Positions 1-12,100 of a stretch of 64,000 nt of DNA are shown in pieces. The position numbers and the translations under genes were made by a program. Under the pieces are notes generated by a model, which was given only the letters and a program-made list of their open reading frames with translations, did not search any database and was not told the DNA's origin. The stretch's first letter is position 1. Each line of letters starts with the position of its first letter. Source of the DNA: Onychomys torridus (taxonomy: Eukaryota; Chordata; Mammalia; Rodentia; Cricetidae); the NCBI RefSeq assembly GCF_903995425.1, contig NC_050463.1:3352294-3416293 (forward strand), written 5' to 3'.

Positions 1-1100
1 GTTTTTCTCTGTCCCACACCAGAGGGCTCTTCTGATATGGGACACAAGAATCTCTCAACCTTTTCTTTTAGGGATATGCTTGTGTTTAGAGAAGGAGTGA
101 GCCAATTCCATCTCCAAAGCCAGCTTGGTATATTTGGGAATTTTTGGTGTAGTTTCTCATATTACTTCCTGCTGGATGGGGACGCTGTATTCTTATGGGG
201 ACATAATGAAAATTTTAGGATTATGGAGTAGTCCCTGAGGGTGTATTATCTGAGCCAGTTGCCTTGAAACTCTTCCTGATGTTGGATCATCTGTGCCATA
301 GTATCATCAGAGACCTTTCAGGGAGTCTTAGCCGGGTCATACCTTATGCATCTTAATCTGGAACAAATCCATAGTCTCTTGCTTTTTGTGGAAACAAAAG
401 CAGAGCCTCCTTTCCAAAGCAACATATCTTTAGATCCAGATTTTGAAGTCAAGGTATCTTTAAAATACATATATTGGCTTAACTCAACAGCTTTTACAAT
501 CAAATGTTTTTCTGCAGTCAAAAATCCCAAAGACAACACAATCCAGATTGTCTGTGTAATGTCCATCTTTACATGGCTTACTTTTTATACTACCTTTACT
601 GTCTCTTTAAAGACTTTATTTTTAATAACTATTTCTTTATATAACTGTATGCATTTCTTTTTCTCTGTCTTTAAAGCATACATGCATTTTTACACACACT
701 GTAAACCATTTAAAGTCTTGTTCCTCCTGAATCTGTCTTATTGTGAATCTATTGGGTTAAACTGCAGCATTTCTAAGATAGAAACAGGGCTGTTGTGGCT
801 GCTGGCTCCACCCATCTCAGCTTCCCAACATGACAGTGGTACATTTACCCCCAGCTTCAGAGGAACCATGCTCACCACTGGAGGTAGTGGGTCTATACCT
901 CTATCAAAGTAGCGTGTAGCCCAGAAACCTTTTTTTTTTTTTTACTAGCAAAGGCTAAAGCCACCATGTAGCGTAATGCTTGCAGAAGCCTCATTCCCGC
1001 CATACTGCAGATCAAGCATGCACACCAGAAACCTGCCATAGTAGATCAAACCCATGGGCTGCTGATAACTTGAGAGAGAAAACTAGGATGCTGATTTTAG
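1..1100 (-). mobile_element. Degenerate class II ERV internal region (integrase C-terminus and 3' noncoding region)
   Basis: Read on the minus strand, this stretch contains a decayed integrase C-terminus (318-566) followed towards position 1 by noncoding sequence. Positions 5-119 align by eye with 49715-49828 of the complete ERV in this window at roughly nine differences in ten dozen bases. The upstream part (about 570-750) resembles the segment next to the integrase remnant at 12.38-12.57 kb. There is no open coding capacity beyond short runs. The element continues past the window start, so its far end cannot be seen. The class II assignment is an inference from homology to the 44-52 kb element. 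Confidence 0.75.
318..566 (-). pseudogene. Integrase C-terminal domain remnant of a class II ERV
   Basis: An open stretch of 82 codons aligns with the integrase C-terminus of the complete ERV (its 49220-49420 region). It shares the Leu-Lys/Phe-Lys-Asp start, the central Leu/His-Trp-x-Gly-Gly/Arg-x-Ala-Phe-Val-Ser stretch and the Leu-Trp-Ile end. Many substitutions and at least one indel separate the two. In retroviruses this domain is the DNA-binding part of integrase. The catalytic core is absent upstream, so it cannot be functional. Confidence 0.75.
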
Positions 1101-1203
1101 CTCCATTTTAGAATATTCTTTCTCAGATTTAAAGTGGAAACTCTTGCCAACCCCCCCACCCCGAAAAAAAAGGAACGAAAAGAAAAAGAAAAAGGAGAGG
1201 TGC

Positions 1204-1752
1204 TGTGGATGATTGATTGATAAATAAAACACTGATTGGCCAGTAGCCAGGCAGGAAGTACAGGCAGGACAAAGAGGGAGGAGAATTTTCCAAGTGGAAG
1301 GCTCAGACAGAGAGATGCTGCCAGCCACCATGATGAGGAGCAGGATATACCAATAAGCCATGAGCCACGTGGCAAGATATAGATTAATAGATGTGAGTTA
1401 TTTTAAGATAGAAGAATTGGGGGACTGGAGAGATGGCTCAGAGGTTAAGAGAACTAGCTGCTCTTCCAGAGGTATTGAGTTCAAGTCTCAGCAACACATG
1501 GTGGCTCACAACCATATGTAATGAGATCTGGTGCCCTCTTCTGGCATGCAGGCATACATGCAGACAGAACACTGTACATAATAAATTAAAATCTTAAAAT
1601 AAAAAACAAGATAGAAGAACTAGATAGCAAGAAGCCTGAACCATTAGACCAAACAGTTTAAATAATATAAGTGTTTATGTGTTTATTTTATAAGTGGGCT
1701 GTGGGACTGCTGGGGCTTGGCAGGACCTGGAGAGAAACTCTGCAGCTACACC
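1204..1752 (+). mobile_element. LTR-like rodent repeat, split by a B2 SINE
   Basis: The sequence opens with TGCTGTGG directly after a purine tract (about 1176-1203) and ends with GCAGCTACA, which fits TG...CA LTR termini. The body carries AATAAA and the stretch about agcaagaagcctgaa, features it shares in the same orientation with 40570-40985 and, more distantly, with the minus-strand LTR at 13077-13476. I cannot assign a family name. The B2 at 1417-1607 is a later insertion. Orientation is inferred from the purine tract and from the 13-kb LTR. Confidence 0.6.
1417..1607 (+). mobile_element. B2 SINE with 12-bp target-site duplication
   Basis: The tRNA-derived head (ggactggagagatggctcag) is followed by the B2 body and an A-rich tail. 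The 12-bp AAGATAGAAGAA is repeated exactly at 1405-1416 and 1608-1619. It sits inside the LTR-like repeat, so it is younger than that element. Confidence 0.92.
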
Positions 1753-1759
1753 CAGCAAT

Positions 1760-2957
1760 AGCACTCTTGGGCATTGACCTCCAAATTAAGATCCTCCTGC
1801 ACTGGCTTGTTGAGTGTTGGGATGGTAGGCTTGTTTTGCTTCATTCATGGTATTTCCCATGAGCTAGGGAGTGAACTTCAAGTAATTGGTAAAATGGATG
1901 TGGAACAATGAGAATGTTAAATAATAAGAATTTATGCTCAAGGCTGATACATCTGGCTCTGGCCCTGTGCTCCTCTGATTTCCAGATCTCCCCTAATCTT
2001 CTCTTCCATCTTTAACCTCCCCTGTCCTTCCTTCTTCCACTCAAGCAGCAATGCCCACAGGGGTTCTAACTCCTTATTCTGAGTGGATAATTTATTTCTG
2101 TTCCTTTAGCAGCCTCTCATTGGTAGGTGCATCCAGCTTCTAGCCTTCTGCGCTTTCACCTACCTTAAAATCTTAAATACAGGGTATCCTCAGGCAGAAG
2201 ATTGACACCCTACTGACAAGATAAATTATGATGCTTCTGGGTATTGAAGAGGTATGGGAGAAGAAGAGCCAATGCAGAAGTTTGAAGGTTGACTGACTGA
2301 CCCAGGGCTTTCAACATTGACATAGAAAACACTTAACCTGATAAGTTTTTAGAAGAGGCAACAGTTATTAGTATGTGAAAAGTCTAGTGGCCTTCAGTTA
2401 TCAATGATTCCAATATGTCAGTGCCATTTTAAAGATTTGCTCCTGAAGGTAACTAGGTTTTTAATTAACTTTAACACTCATTGATACTTCACCTGACCAA
2501 TAGCAGAGTGTTGGGTCGTGAGAGCACTGAGAGCCATGACATTCTCCATACTATTTAGGCTTCCTGGTTCCTGGCTCCAGGTAGCTCTATGAGTCTTCCA
2601 TTATTTATTGATGTTGTCAATCAAGAATTTCTACAAGTGTTCATTAAATTACACAGTGTCAATCATTCTATGATTCCTTTGGAACAGGGTTTGGTCTAAA
2701 AGTCATATATGTGTTGAAAATTGGAGTACCCATTGCAGTCCTACACCATACTGCAGCCTGGACTTTGGCCAAATTTTCAACCTACACCCTTTGTTTTCTT
2801 CAGTGCCCCAACCCCAGCAACAATAAACATATATTTGTTAAATAAAGCATATGAGCTGAAACTTAAGTGGTGCAATGTTATCCTAATTTGTGGTCTGGCC
2901 TATGAGAGAGGGCTTGATGACTTTGTGAGAGAAAAAGCACGTTCTCTGAAGGAATTT
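1760..2957. other. No gene or named repeat recognised
   Basis: About 1.2 kb of AT-rich sequence with only short, unsupported open frames. I see no splice-bounded exon, RNA gene or repeat that I can name. Confidence 0.5.
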
Positions 2958-2966
2958 TTGACTTTT

Positions 2967-3110
2967 GTTTTGAGACAGAGTTTCTCTGTGTAGCTTTGCA
3001 CCTTTCCTGGAACTTGCTTTGGAGAACAGGCTGGCCTTGAACTCACAGAGATCCACCTGCCTGTGCCTCCCAAGTGCTGGGATTAAAGGCATGTGCCACC
3101 ACCACCTGGC
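2967..3110 (-). mobile_element. B1 SINE, antisense, cricetid-like
   Basis: This is the reverse complement of a 7SL-derived B1: gagacagagtttctctgtg begins it, the reverse-complement B box region and gtgctgggattaaaggc follow. A 9-bp duplication TTGACTTTT flanks it at 2958-2966 and 3111-3119. The internal tagctttgcacctttcctgg form resembles cricetid B1 copies rather than Mus B1, which is the main sequence hint to the host lineage. Confidence 0.93.
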
Positions 3111-3119
3111 TTGACTTTT

Positions 3120-3590
3120 ATAGTAGTCTTTGCAGATATTAACCCATTTCATTTGCTTTACCTACTTTTAGGATTAGTTTAGAGGTCACATAGTTGGATT
3201 CTGTTCCAAGAGCTCAGTTAATCTGAAATGTTGGTGTATGAGTGATGGGATATGTGGACACTTGTGGAACTCTATACATTGTTCTTAGTAGTAGTACTAT
3301 CTATGATTGGTACCCAAAGTCAGGCTAGCTTTTGTATCCTCCTCTATTCACTGTGGCAGCTGTATTTTTAGGAATTCAGTTTATATAGTGTGGGTGTTGA
3401 GATACTGAAAACCCACTCTGTGGTAATATATGTATTCAGTAAAACAGATTTCAGATAATCACATATTTCCCTTTTAATATGAAATGAAATTATCCTTCAA
3501 TGAAATCATGCATAAAGTGCTACACCAAGTTTTTGAAACTAACACACCGAATTGCATAGAGCATCAACATGAGAAAAGATATGCTGTACT
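3120..3590. other. No gene recognised
   Basis: AT-rich sequence without a supported feature. It leads into a very old L1 fragment. Confidence 0.4.
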
Positions 3591-3599
3591 TGAAAGAAG

Positions 3600-4010
3600 G
3601 AAGAATAGGGAATGTGACTGAACTCATTGGAAAAATAAAAGTCTTTCGAGGACAAAAGTGATACACTGGCATTAAGATGAACAGGTTATAAATTGTACCA
3701 AATGGAAATAAAAATATTCTGTACAACAAAGGACATCATAATTTCAGCAAAGTGGCAGCCAATGGAAAGGGGGGAATGACTTACCAATTATATAACAGTT
3801 AGGCGGTTACTTTCTAGAACATATGGAGAACTCAGAAAATTGAACCTCAAGACAACAAACCAATTAAAAATGATCTACACAACTAAACAGAGTTCTTCAA
3901 AGATGAAACACAAGTGGCTGAGAAACCCTTAAAATATGTGTCATTGGATAAATGGAAATTAGGGAAAATGAATGACATGACAAAATGTTATATTGATGAA
4001 CATAATCAAG
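3600..4010 (+). mobile_element. Very old L1 ORF2 fragment
   Basis: The stretch around 3720-3990 keeps the order of an L1 ORF2 segment just before the C-terminal domain: a run of Lys-rich sequence, the accaattaaaaatg segment, an ctaaacagagttcttcaa segment and an agtggctgagaaacc segment. All are heavily mutated. No open frame remains. The strand comes from comparison with the better preserved antisense L1 copies at 10.4 and 43.3 kb. Confidence 0.55.
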
Positions 4011-6829
4011 AATCAGAAAAACAAATATAGCATGCTCACTCTCCTATGTGAACTTAGCTCTAAATTTTATCTATGCACTTCTGTGTAGAGAGAGAGGGCA
4101 GGTGACAGCAAACTTTCAAGGAGCTCATGAGTGAGAATATTTTCTCTTTGCAGCAGAAATTTACCCTATAATTAAAACATAGTAACTAAAATATCTGCTT
4201 TTTCTAAAACTCAAACTCCTGTGTGAGTAGATTAGTATCTTATCTTTTATTGAAATTTCTAAAAATTATCTTAATATTTATGCCTAAATTTCTTCCAGCT
4301 TAACTTTTTCTTTAAGTTTTTAATGTCTATTGTATATACTATGATAATCTGTGAGGACATTTCTGGACATTTCTGTTTCTACTGAGTTTCAAAATTAGTA
4401 TAATATTATAAATAATAACAGTAGAATTCACTCCAAGATATTTTGACCATATCCATCTTCCCAGAGATTCCACCTTAACCTCTCCAGGGCCCCAGTACTT
4501 TATTCTTTGTTTTTCTAAATAACAGAATGTGCTAGATTTATACTGGCCATTTTTAATGAATATGGGGTCATCCACTGGAACATGGTCCACAACCAGGCAC
4601 TCTATTCTTGAAGAAAACTGATTCTCCTTACATGGGAAGTCATCTACATGTATCCCACATCTTCTCAGTGAAGGATGGAGGCTCATGAGTCCTTCTCACC
4701 TCCATTTTATAATGTAGATTTGATTGATCTTCTGCAGGTTTTGTGCAGGTAAACATAGCTGCTATGAGTTCTTGACTATAGCAGTCCAGTTATGTCCAGA
4801 AGACACTATATTCGTCAGGTACTCCCTGATATGTAATTCTTAATTTTGCCTTCTCCTCAGTCATGGTAAGTCTGTGAGCCTTTCCTGTGGGATGATACAT
4901 TTGTCTCATTTATGGCTAACCGTTCCACTGACAGTTATTCTCTGCACTTTTTTGCATTTTTGTTTTTGTGTTACCACTCTCAGTGCACAAATAAATGTCT
5001 CTGATAAAGTCTGAGAACTTCACTAGTCTCGGGATATAATGGTGAATGTATAGGGCTTTCTGTCTTGTCTGTTTAATAAGCATAGGTTTATATTTGAAAC
5101 TCCTCCCCAGATAACATCAGCAGGAATGTGTTTCTGCCTGTGGAAAAAGCCTTAAATCAAATCAGAAATGCTTGGTTGCCAGCATAAAACTTGTGCCACT
5201 TCTGCATCTTCAGGCATATCCTATCTGGTCAGTTGTTACAATAGCTAGCTTATTATGTCTTAATTTTATGTTGATCCTGAGGACTCTCATATTTCATTTA
5301 TTATTACATAAATTTGTCCTTCGATTAAATTTTAATATAGAAATAAAACTGCATTTAAGACTTTCAATTAAATTTTAAAATAAAAATAAACCTATAATAA
5401 AGCCTGCCAAGAGTTGTCTAACTATAAAAATGATTGGGAGTAGAAATTAAGGGAAGTATTTGACAGATTTCATGTGAAAATAAATGTTTATGTATCAACC
5501 TAATTTATATTTGTTCCATGATATGATGCTAATTATTTATGTTTTATTAAACAATGCAAGTAATAAAATGAATATATTATACCACTTCTTAAAAGCAATA
5601 CAGCATGTTCCAATATCGATCAATTAGTATAGATGGTCATAGTATACATTCTTCTGAACAACTTCTTTATTAACTATTACCCTCCATGTAGTTTCCTTCA
5701 TCTAATGGAATATTATCTTGTCTATTGAATTATGTCTCCCTGCAAGATTAATCTACAATCTGAGCCCGGTTAGCTAGTAATTGACTTGGGAATTCATTGT
5801 TTTACAAGTAGTTGAGTGATAATAAATTCATTGTTGTTGGGCCTCACAGTAGTTGTATTTTGTACAATAAAGAATAGCCCAGGTCACTACTGAGAGAAGT
5901 AAAGAAGTGCTGGAGTGGCAATGCCAACCTTTCCCAGTAGTAAGTGGTAGTAGATTCCAAGAGGTCATGCATTCTTCATCTGCATCAGCATTGAAAATAT
6001 CCAGTGAATTCTAGATCTTTGACCATCCATGTTCAAGAACTATGGGAGACAATATCTTTTGTGTTAGAAGAGACCATCTTTTGATTCTTTCATATAGACA
6101 TTCAGGAACAAAAGTTTAAATTTATAAACATCTGGGTACATTTGAAGAAAAACCTGCCCTCCTTGTACAATTTATAATGACTCATCTACTTCCTTCAATT
6201 CAATTGCTTGCCTATGTGTTCTTGCCTACCAGTTTCAAGTCTAAAATTGGTTCTTGAAAATCATCTCTCAGAACAGTATAAAGTGTTCTATGCTCAAACA
6301 TGTGTATGGATAAATCAGAGTTCATTTATCAGTCAGTAAAAGATGACAAACTGGTCAGGCCTTACACAGCACATGGTTGTTATATATATGCACATTTCAA
6401 ATATTCACTACTAATGTGTGTTTTACATCATATGTCTTGATCCCATTCATCTCCTTAACCCTTCACATCTGCCCTCCGCCTCTGCAACCCCATGAGAGCA
6501 AATAAAATTTAAGAGAGAAAAAAAAGAAAGAAAAAACAAATCTCATCATGCATGATGCAGTGTGACACAGTGAGTCACATAGTAAAAACCTTTATTCATA
6601 TACCTTCACTTGCAAGGATTCATTGCAAAGAGTTACTGGTCTCTTTGATGCTTCTGGTTTCTACTACACTATCAATGCTGAGGCCTAACTAGTTCTCTTC
6701 TTGGATATTCTGTTTTTGTTCTGTGTTGTGAAAATCTTGCATCTTTGGGTCTGTGTGTCAGTTCCCTTTATGTGCTCCAGCAGATCATAGATGGGATAGA
6801 TGTTGGGGCTTGCCAAATCATAACCCTGG
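4011..6829. other. No gene recognised in AT-rich intergenic DNA
   Basis: Nearly 2.8 kb without a supported gene. The longest open stretch (4339-4686, minus, 115 codons) has no recognisable domain and no splice or promoter context. Possible worn repeats exist but I cannot name them. Confidence 0.45.
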
Positions 6830-7560
6830 TTCTGGCCCTGAGCAGCTGCTGGGTTGGTCTGCCTGCCAGTTCTCCCATGTTCTCACCTAGTCAGGGGCAG
6901 GGACAGCCCTCCCACTCTTATGACCCTAGGGCCAGCTCCCCTACCTGTCTCAGGTGTTGATGGGCAGGAGTTGTGGGAGGACAGCTCTCTTCTGCCCAAT
7001 GTTGGCATATAGCAGATGAGTAATGGGGTCAGGTCTCCCTTGATTATGACATCTTGGCTGTGTCACCCTCTGCTCTGAACACCAGGTAGCTCTGCTGTGC
7101 TGCCTAGACCAGATGCAGGTACTGTTTCCTGAGTTCTGCAGCCAGTAAGGGGAATGGTTGCTCATTGTTGCAGGCAGTAAGGGGGAAGGTAAGGAGGGGT
7201 ATCTCTCACCCTCCACACCACCACACGACAGAAGAGTAGTGAGGACAGCTCTCCCAAGCTTACAACATCAGGGCTAGCTCACCCACACCTCTGCCAAGAA
7301 GGTGGGCTCTGTTGTGTTAACCTGGTGAGTTGCAGGGCTGGATATCCCTGGTGTTGCTGGTGATGTGGGGCAGGGATGGCTCTCCTGCTCTTGTGACCTC
7401 AGGGCCATTTCTCATGCCTCACACATTCATTGTTTGGTGGGGCAGTAAGAAGGCAACTCTCCTCTGCCCATGCCACCACAGGACAGATGGGTTTTGAGGA
7501 TAGCTCTCTCTTGCTCAGTACTTCAGGGCTGTTCACCCACACCTGAGTCACCAGGATAGG
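6830..7560. repeat. G+C-rich degenerate tandem repeat, unit about 130 bp
   Basis: The motifs ggacagctctc or ggatagctctc, and cagggcya followed by gctcaccc, recur near 6900, 6975, 7030, 7235, 7372 and 7497. Between the clearest late copies the spacing is about 125-136 bp. The composition differs sharply from the AT-rich flanks. It resembles monomer-type repeats such as those upstream of L1 ORF1, but no L1 body follows, so the class is open. Confidence 0.5.
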
Positions 7561-8051
7561 CTAGAAATGGTTTACTTTAAACAAAGCAGCTTTACTTTCA
7601 GGACACTAAGATTATTACACATAAAAGAAAGTGAAGCCACAAACAGTATGCATATGCTCCATATTAATATGTTCTTTAATTTCCACCCTGTACTAGCACA
7701 TTACACTAAAGATTACTAAGCAAAGTCATGAACCAATACTGTTCCATCATATATAAGTGAAGGCCATATTTACACAATGATTAACATTCTATGCTGTACA
7801 GAGATTTCATTACTGACGTGTTTACCCTGTAATGGTAACAGTATCACACACACACACAGTAGAGCTACTGCCATAGCTCACCCTTGTACTTTTGAAACAT
7901 AACCTTTTTATTGACAGATTAGCTTATTGATTAGGGTATGTGAACTGGTTTGCATCAACCTGAATGGCTTTAACGTGAGCAGCTTCTTGGTTTAAATTTG
8001 TGAACAAATCCACTAAGAAGACTTCATGCCTCAGTACTGATTCTCTTTGGT
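7561..8051. other. No gene recognised
   Basis: AT-rich sequence with a short CA tract near 7848-7858. It could be noncoding repeat debris; nothing is supported. Confidence 0.4.
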
Positions 8052-8066
8052 CATGGATGAAATCTT

Positions 8067-8255
8067 TTTTTTTTTTTTTAAGGTTTATTTATTATGTGTA
8101 CAAGTGTTCTCCCTGCATGTATGCAGGCACGCCAGAAGAGGGCACCAGATCTAACTACAGATGGTTGGGAGCCACCATGTGGTTACTGGGAATTGAACTC
8201 AGGACCTCTGGAAGAGCAGGCACTACTCTTAACCTCTGAGCCATCTCTCCAATCC
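8067..8255 (-). mobile_element. B2 SINE, antisense, with 15-bp target-site duplication
   Basis: A poly-T start (reverse of the A tail) is followed by the reversed B2 body, ending with the reversed head gagccatctctccaatccc. CATGGATGAAATCTT occurs exactly at 8052-8066 and 8256-8270. The long exact duplication and well-kept body indicate a fairly young insertion. Confidence 0.95.
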
Positions 8256-8270
8256 CATGGATGAAATCTT

Positions 8271-8867
8271 GTTGCAGTGAAGATGTTATAATCATAAGTT
8301 TTAGCTTGTAATTTATTTTAAATGAAGGGCATTAAAAACAGAGCCTAAAGGAAGAAAATATTATAAATAATTCGCAGGTGAAGGAAGATCTTGGTAAAAA
8401 ATACAGGGGTGAGTTCTGGGACTACTGCAGTAATCAATAAAACTAAAAACACATATAAACATTCATGAACTGTGGGTATATAATCTGGGTAATGTGGAAT
8501 TCACTTCACCAGACTCAAAGATTCACAGACCTTTTGTTAATAAGTTTTCCTCTTCAATTTTTATCTCCTGCATTCTTTAGATTCCATTTCTTGTGTACTC
8601 CTAGAAAAGCATTGAGTACTTAGTCAGAATGGATGACATATATACTGTGAAAACCATATGCTTATTGCTGGGTTTTCCCTGTTTATACAGTGTATCCAAA
8701 AAAAGAGTAATTGAAGAATACCACATTATGACAGGGATTTTATGGGTTAGTATAAATATAGCAATAATCTTTATATTTTTTCTTCTAAATGTAATATGCA
8801 CATGTCCTGGTGAATTATGGATGTAAATATAATTACTCACTCTATTTTGGGGGGGCAGATTGGGGTT
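8271..8867. other. No gene recognised
   Basis: AT-rich sequence between a B2 and an L1 3' end. Overlapping short frames on both strands near 8600-8840 have no domain and are judged chance. Confidence 0.4.
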
Positions 8868-11630
8868 TTCTTTTTTTCTTTTTTTACTCCTTTTTAATAT
8901 TTATTATATTTGTGTTTTAATTTTACACATCAGCCATGGGTTCCTCTGTCCTCCCCCCTCCCGCCACAGCTCCCACATTCTCCCCAGCCCCTCCCCTCCA
9001 TTCCCATATCATCAAGGCCCAAGACTCCCCTGGGACTCATTAAAACCTGGTGGATTCAGTACAGGCAAGTCCAGTCCCCTCCCTCCATGCTGAGCAAAGT
9101 GTCCCTGTGTAAGCCCAAGGTTCCAAACAGCAGCTCATGCACTAAGGACAGGTCTGGGTCCCAGTGCCTGGGTGCCTCCCAAACAGTTCAAGCTATTCAA
9201 TTGGCTCACTTATCCAGAGGGCCTGATCCAGTTGGAGGCTCCACAGCCTTTGGTTCATAATTCATGTGCTTCCATTAGTTTAGCTATTTGTCCCTTTGCT
9301 TTTCCAATCTTGGTCTCAGCAATTCACACTCTTATGGTCGCTCCTCTTTCTTGATAATTGGACTCCTGGAGCTCCACCTGGGGCCTGTCCAAGGATCTCT
9401 GCTTGCACTTCCATCAGTTATTGGATGAGAGTTCCAGCATGAGAGTTAAGGTCTTTGGCCATCTGATCACCAGACTAGGTCAGATCAGGCTTTCTCTCGA
9501 CCATTGCCAGCAGTCTACAGAGGATGTAGCATTGTGGATTTCTGGGGACCTCTCGAGCACTCTGCCTATTCCTGTTCTCAAGTGTTCATCATTTATCATG
9601 GTCTGTTATTCCTTGTTCTCCCTTTCTGTTCTTGATCCAGCTGGGATCTCCTGCTCCCCTAAACTTTCTCTCCTTCGAACCTTGCGCTCCATTACTCCCA
9701 CTGTTGTCCAGGTTGTTCATGTAGATCTCATCCATTTCTCTATTATTGGGCAATCCCTGTGTCTTTCCTAGGGTCCTTTTTTCCAGGTAGCCTCACTGGA
9801 GTTGTTTAGCAGTCTAGTCATCTTTGTTTTACATCTAGTATCCTCCTATTAGTGAGTACATACCATGTTCATCCTTCTGAGTCTGGGTTACCTCACTAAT
9901 GATGATTTTTTTTCTAGATTGATCCATTTTCCTGAAAACCTCATGATGTCATTGTTTTTCTCTGCTGAGTAGTATTCCATTGTGTATATATATCATATTT
10001 TCTTTATCCACTCTTCAGTTGAAGGGCATCTAAATTGTTTCCAGGTTCTGGCCATTACTAACAATGCTGATATGAACATAGCTGAGGAAATGCCCTTGTG
10101 GTATGATTGAGCATTCCTTGGGTATATTCCCAAGAATGCTACAGCTGGATCTTGGGGGAGATGGATTCCCAATTTTCTATGGAAGCGCCATATTGATTTC
10201 CAAAGTGGCTGTACAGGCTTCCATTCCCACCAGCAGTGGAGGAGAGTTCCCCTTGCTCCACATGCTCTCCAGCATAAGCTGTCTTCTGTGTTTTTGATCT
10301 TAACCAATCTGACAGATGTAGGGTGGTATCTCAGAGTTGTTTTGATTTGCATTTCCTGGATAATTAGGGATGTTGAGCAATTCCTTAAATGTCTTTCAGC
10401 CATTTGAACTTCCTCTGTGGAGAATTCTCTGTTTAGTTCTATAGCCCATTTCTTAATTGGACTGTGGGGCATTTTGATGTCTCATTTCTTGAGTTCTTTA
10501 CATATTCTGGATATCAGTCAGATGTGGGGTTGGTGAAGACCTTTACCATTTCTGTATGCTGTCGCTCCATCTTGTTGACTGTGTCCTTTGCTCTACAAAA
10601 GCTTCTCTGTTTCAACAGGTCCCATTGATTGATTGTCTCTCTCAGTGTCTGTGCTACTGGTGTTATATTTAGAAAGTGATCTCTGGTGCCAATAAGTTCA
10701 AGACTACTTCCTAGTTTCTCTTCCATCAGGTTCAGAGTAACTGGATTTATGTTGAGATCTATGAACCACTTGGACTTAAGTTTTTTGCAAGGTGACACAT
10801 ATGGATCTATTTGCAACCTTCTACACATTGACATCCAGTTATGCCAGCACCATTTGTTGAAGATGCTTTCTTTTTTCCTTTGTACATTTTTGGCTTCTTT
10901 GTCAAAAATTATATATTCATAGGTATGTGGGTTAATGTCAGGGTCATCAATTCGATTCCATTGGTCCATATGTCAGTTTTTATTCCAGTACCAAGCTGTT
11001 TTTATTACTGTAGCTCTATAGTAGAGCTTGAGGTTGGGGATTGTGATGCCTCCATAGGTTGTTTTATTGTACAGGATTCATTTGGCTATCCTGGGTTTTT
11101 TATTTTTCCATATGAAGTTGAGTATTATTCTTTGCAGGTCTGTGAAGAATTGTGTTGGTATTTTGATGGGGATTGCGTTGAATCTGTAGATTGCCTTTGG
11201 TAATATCACCATTCTTACTATGTTAATCCTGCCTATCCATGAACATTGGATATCTTTCCATTTTCTGACATCTTCAATTTCTTTTTTCAGGGACTTAAAG
11301 TTCTTGTCATATAGGTCCTTCACATGCTTAGTTAGAGTATCCCCAAGGTATTTTATATCATTTGTGGCTATTATAAAGGGTTATGTATCTCTGATTTCCT
11401 TCTCAGCCTGTTTGTCTATTGTATATAGGAGGGCTACTGAATTTTTTTGAGTTGATCTTGTATCCTGCTATATTGCTGAAGGTATTTCTAAGCTGTATCA
11501 GTTCCTTGGTTGAATTTTTGGGGTCACTCATGTATACTATCATGTCATCTGCAAATAGGGAAAGCCTGACTTCTTCCTTTCCAATTTGTATCCCCTTAAT
11601 TTCCTTTTGTTGTCTCTTTGCTCTGGCTAT
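8868..11630 (-). mobile_element. LINE-1, 5'-truncated, antisense (ORF2 and 3' UTR)
   Basis: The T-rich start at 8868-8886 is the reversed poly-A tail. The 3' UTR follows to about 9900, then ORF2 read on the minus strand. Remaining open stretches are 9993-10472 (C-terminal domain), 10514-10969, 11078-11323 and 11403-11723. The last contains the reverse transcriptase Phe-Ala-Asp-Asp motif. The copy stops near 11630 inside the reverse transcriptase domain, the usual 5' truncation. Several frameshifts and stops show it is inactive. It covers the same region as the L1 copy at 41.8-53.0 kb. Confidence 0.93.
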
Positions 11631-12100
11631 AGAGCAGGACCTCCCAACCCCACTGGGAAGGTTCCCGCTCTCCAAGAGCCTCTGGTCGACCCTACAACCT
11701 CCACTCCCTGCCCCCACACCCATCTACCGGAGATCCCAGCCACCTCCAAATCCACTCACCCAACCTCTAGGGTATTACGGCATTTTGTTCTTTAGACTGT
11801 TTCTTGCTATTTGAGGGTGACAGTATCTTTCGGGGACCCTGTCAGTGTTGAGATAATGATCAAGTCCCAGGAAAACTACTTGTAAGATTTGTTGTCTCTA
11901 TGTAATGGTAAATTGAAGGGCTTATCTGACATCTTGCTGGAGTGCTCTGTGTGGTAGGACTCCCTCTGCTAGCTGCTTTGAAGTTGTTATAATGAGTTTT
12001 GTGAAAACTTTGATAGGGGCATTCTGAGAAGCTGGGCCACCTGGGCTACTTGTCTCTATTGGTGTCTGGTCTTTTTTTTTCTGAAGGCACACAAGCATTT
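11631..12100. other. Unassigned sequence between L1 and ERV remnant
   Basis: It begins with a C-rich segment (11640-11760) immediately at the L1 truncation point and then becomes AT-rich. It has no recognisable coding or repeat identity. Confidence 0.4.

Noticed and set aside
346..912. A 188-codon plus-strand frame at the window start
   Set aside because: It lies antisense to the ERV integrase remnant and has a composition typical of antisense translation.
4339..4686. A 115-codon minus-strand frame
   Set aside because: No recognisable domain, no promoter or splice context and an AT-rich setting; probably chance or worn repeat.
9358..9771. A 137-codon plus-strand frame, with similar ones at 42.1 and 56.0 kb
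   Set aside because: All are antisense to L1 3' UTR sequence and recur only because the L1 copies are related.
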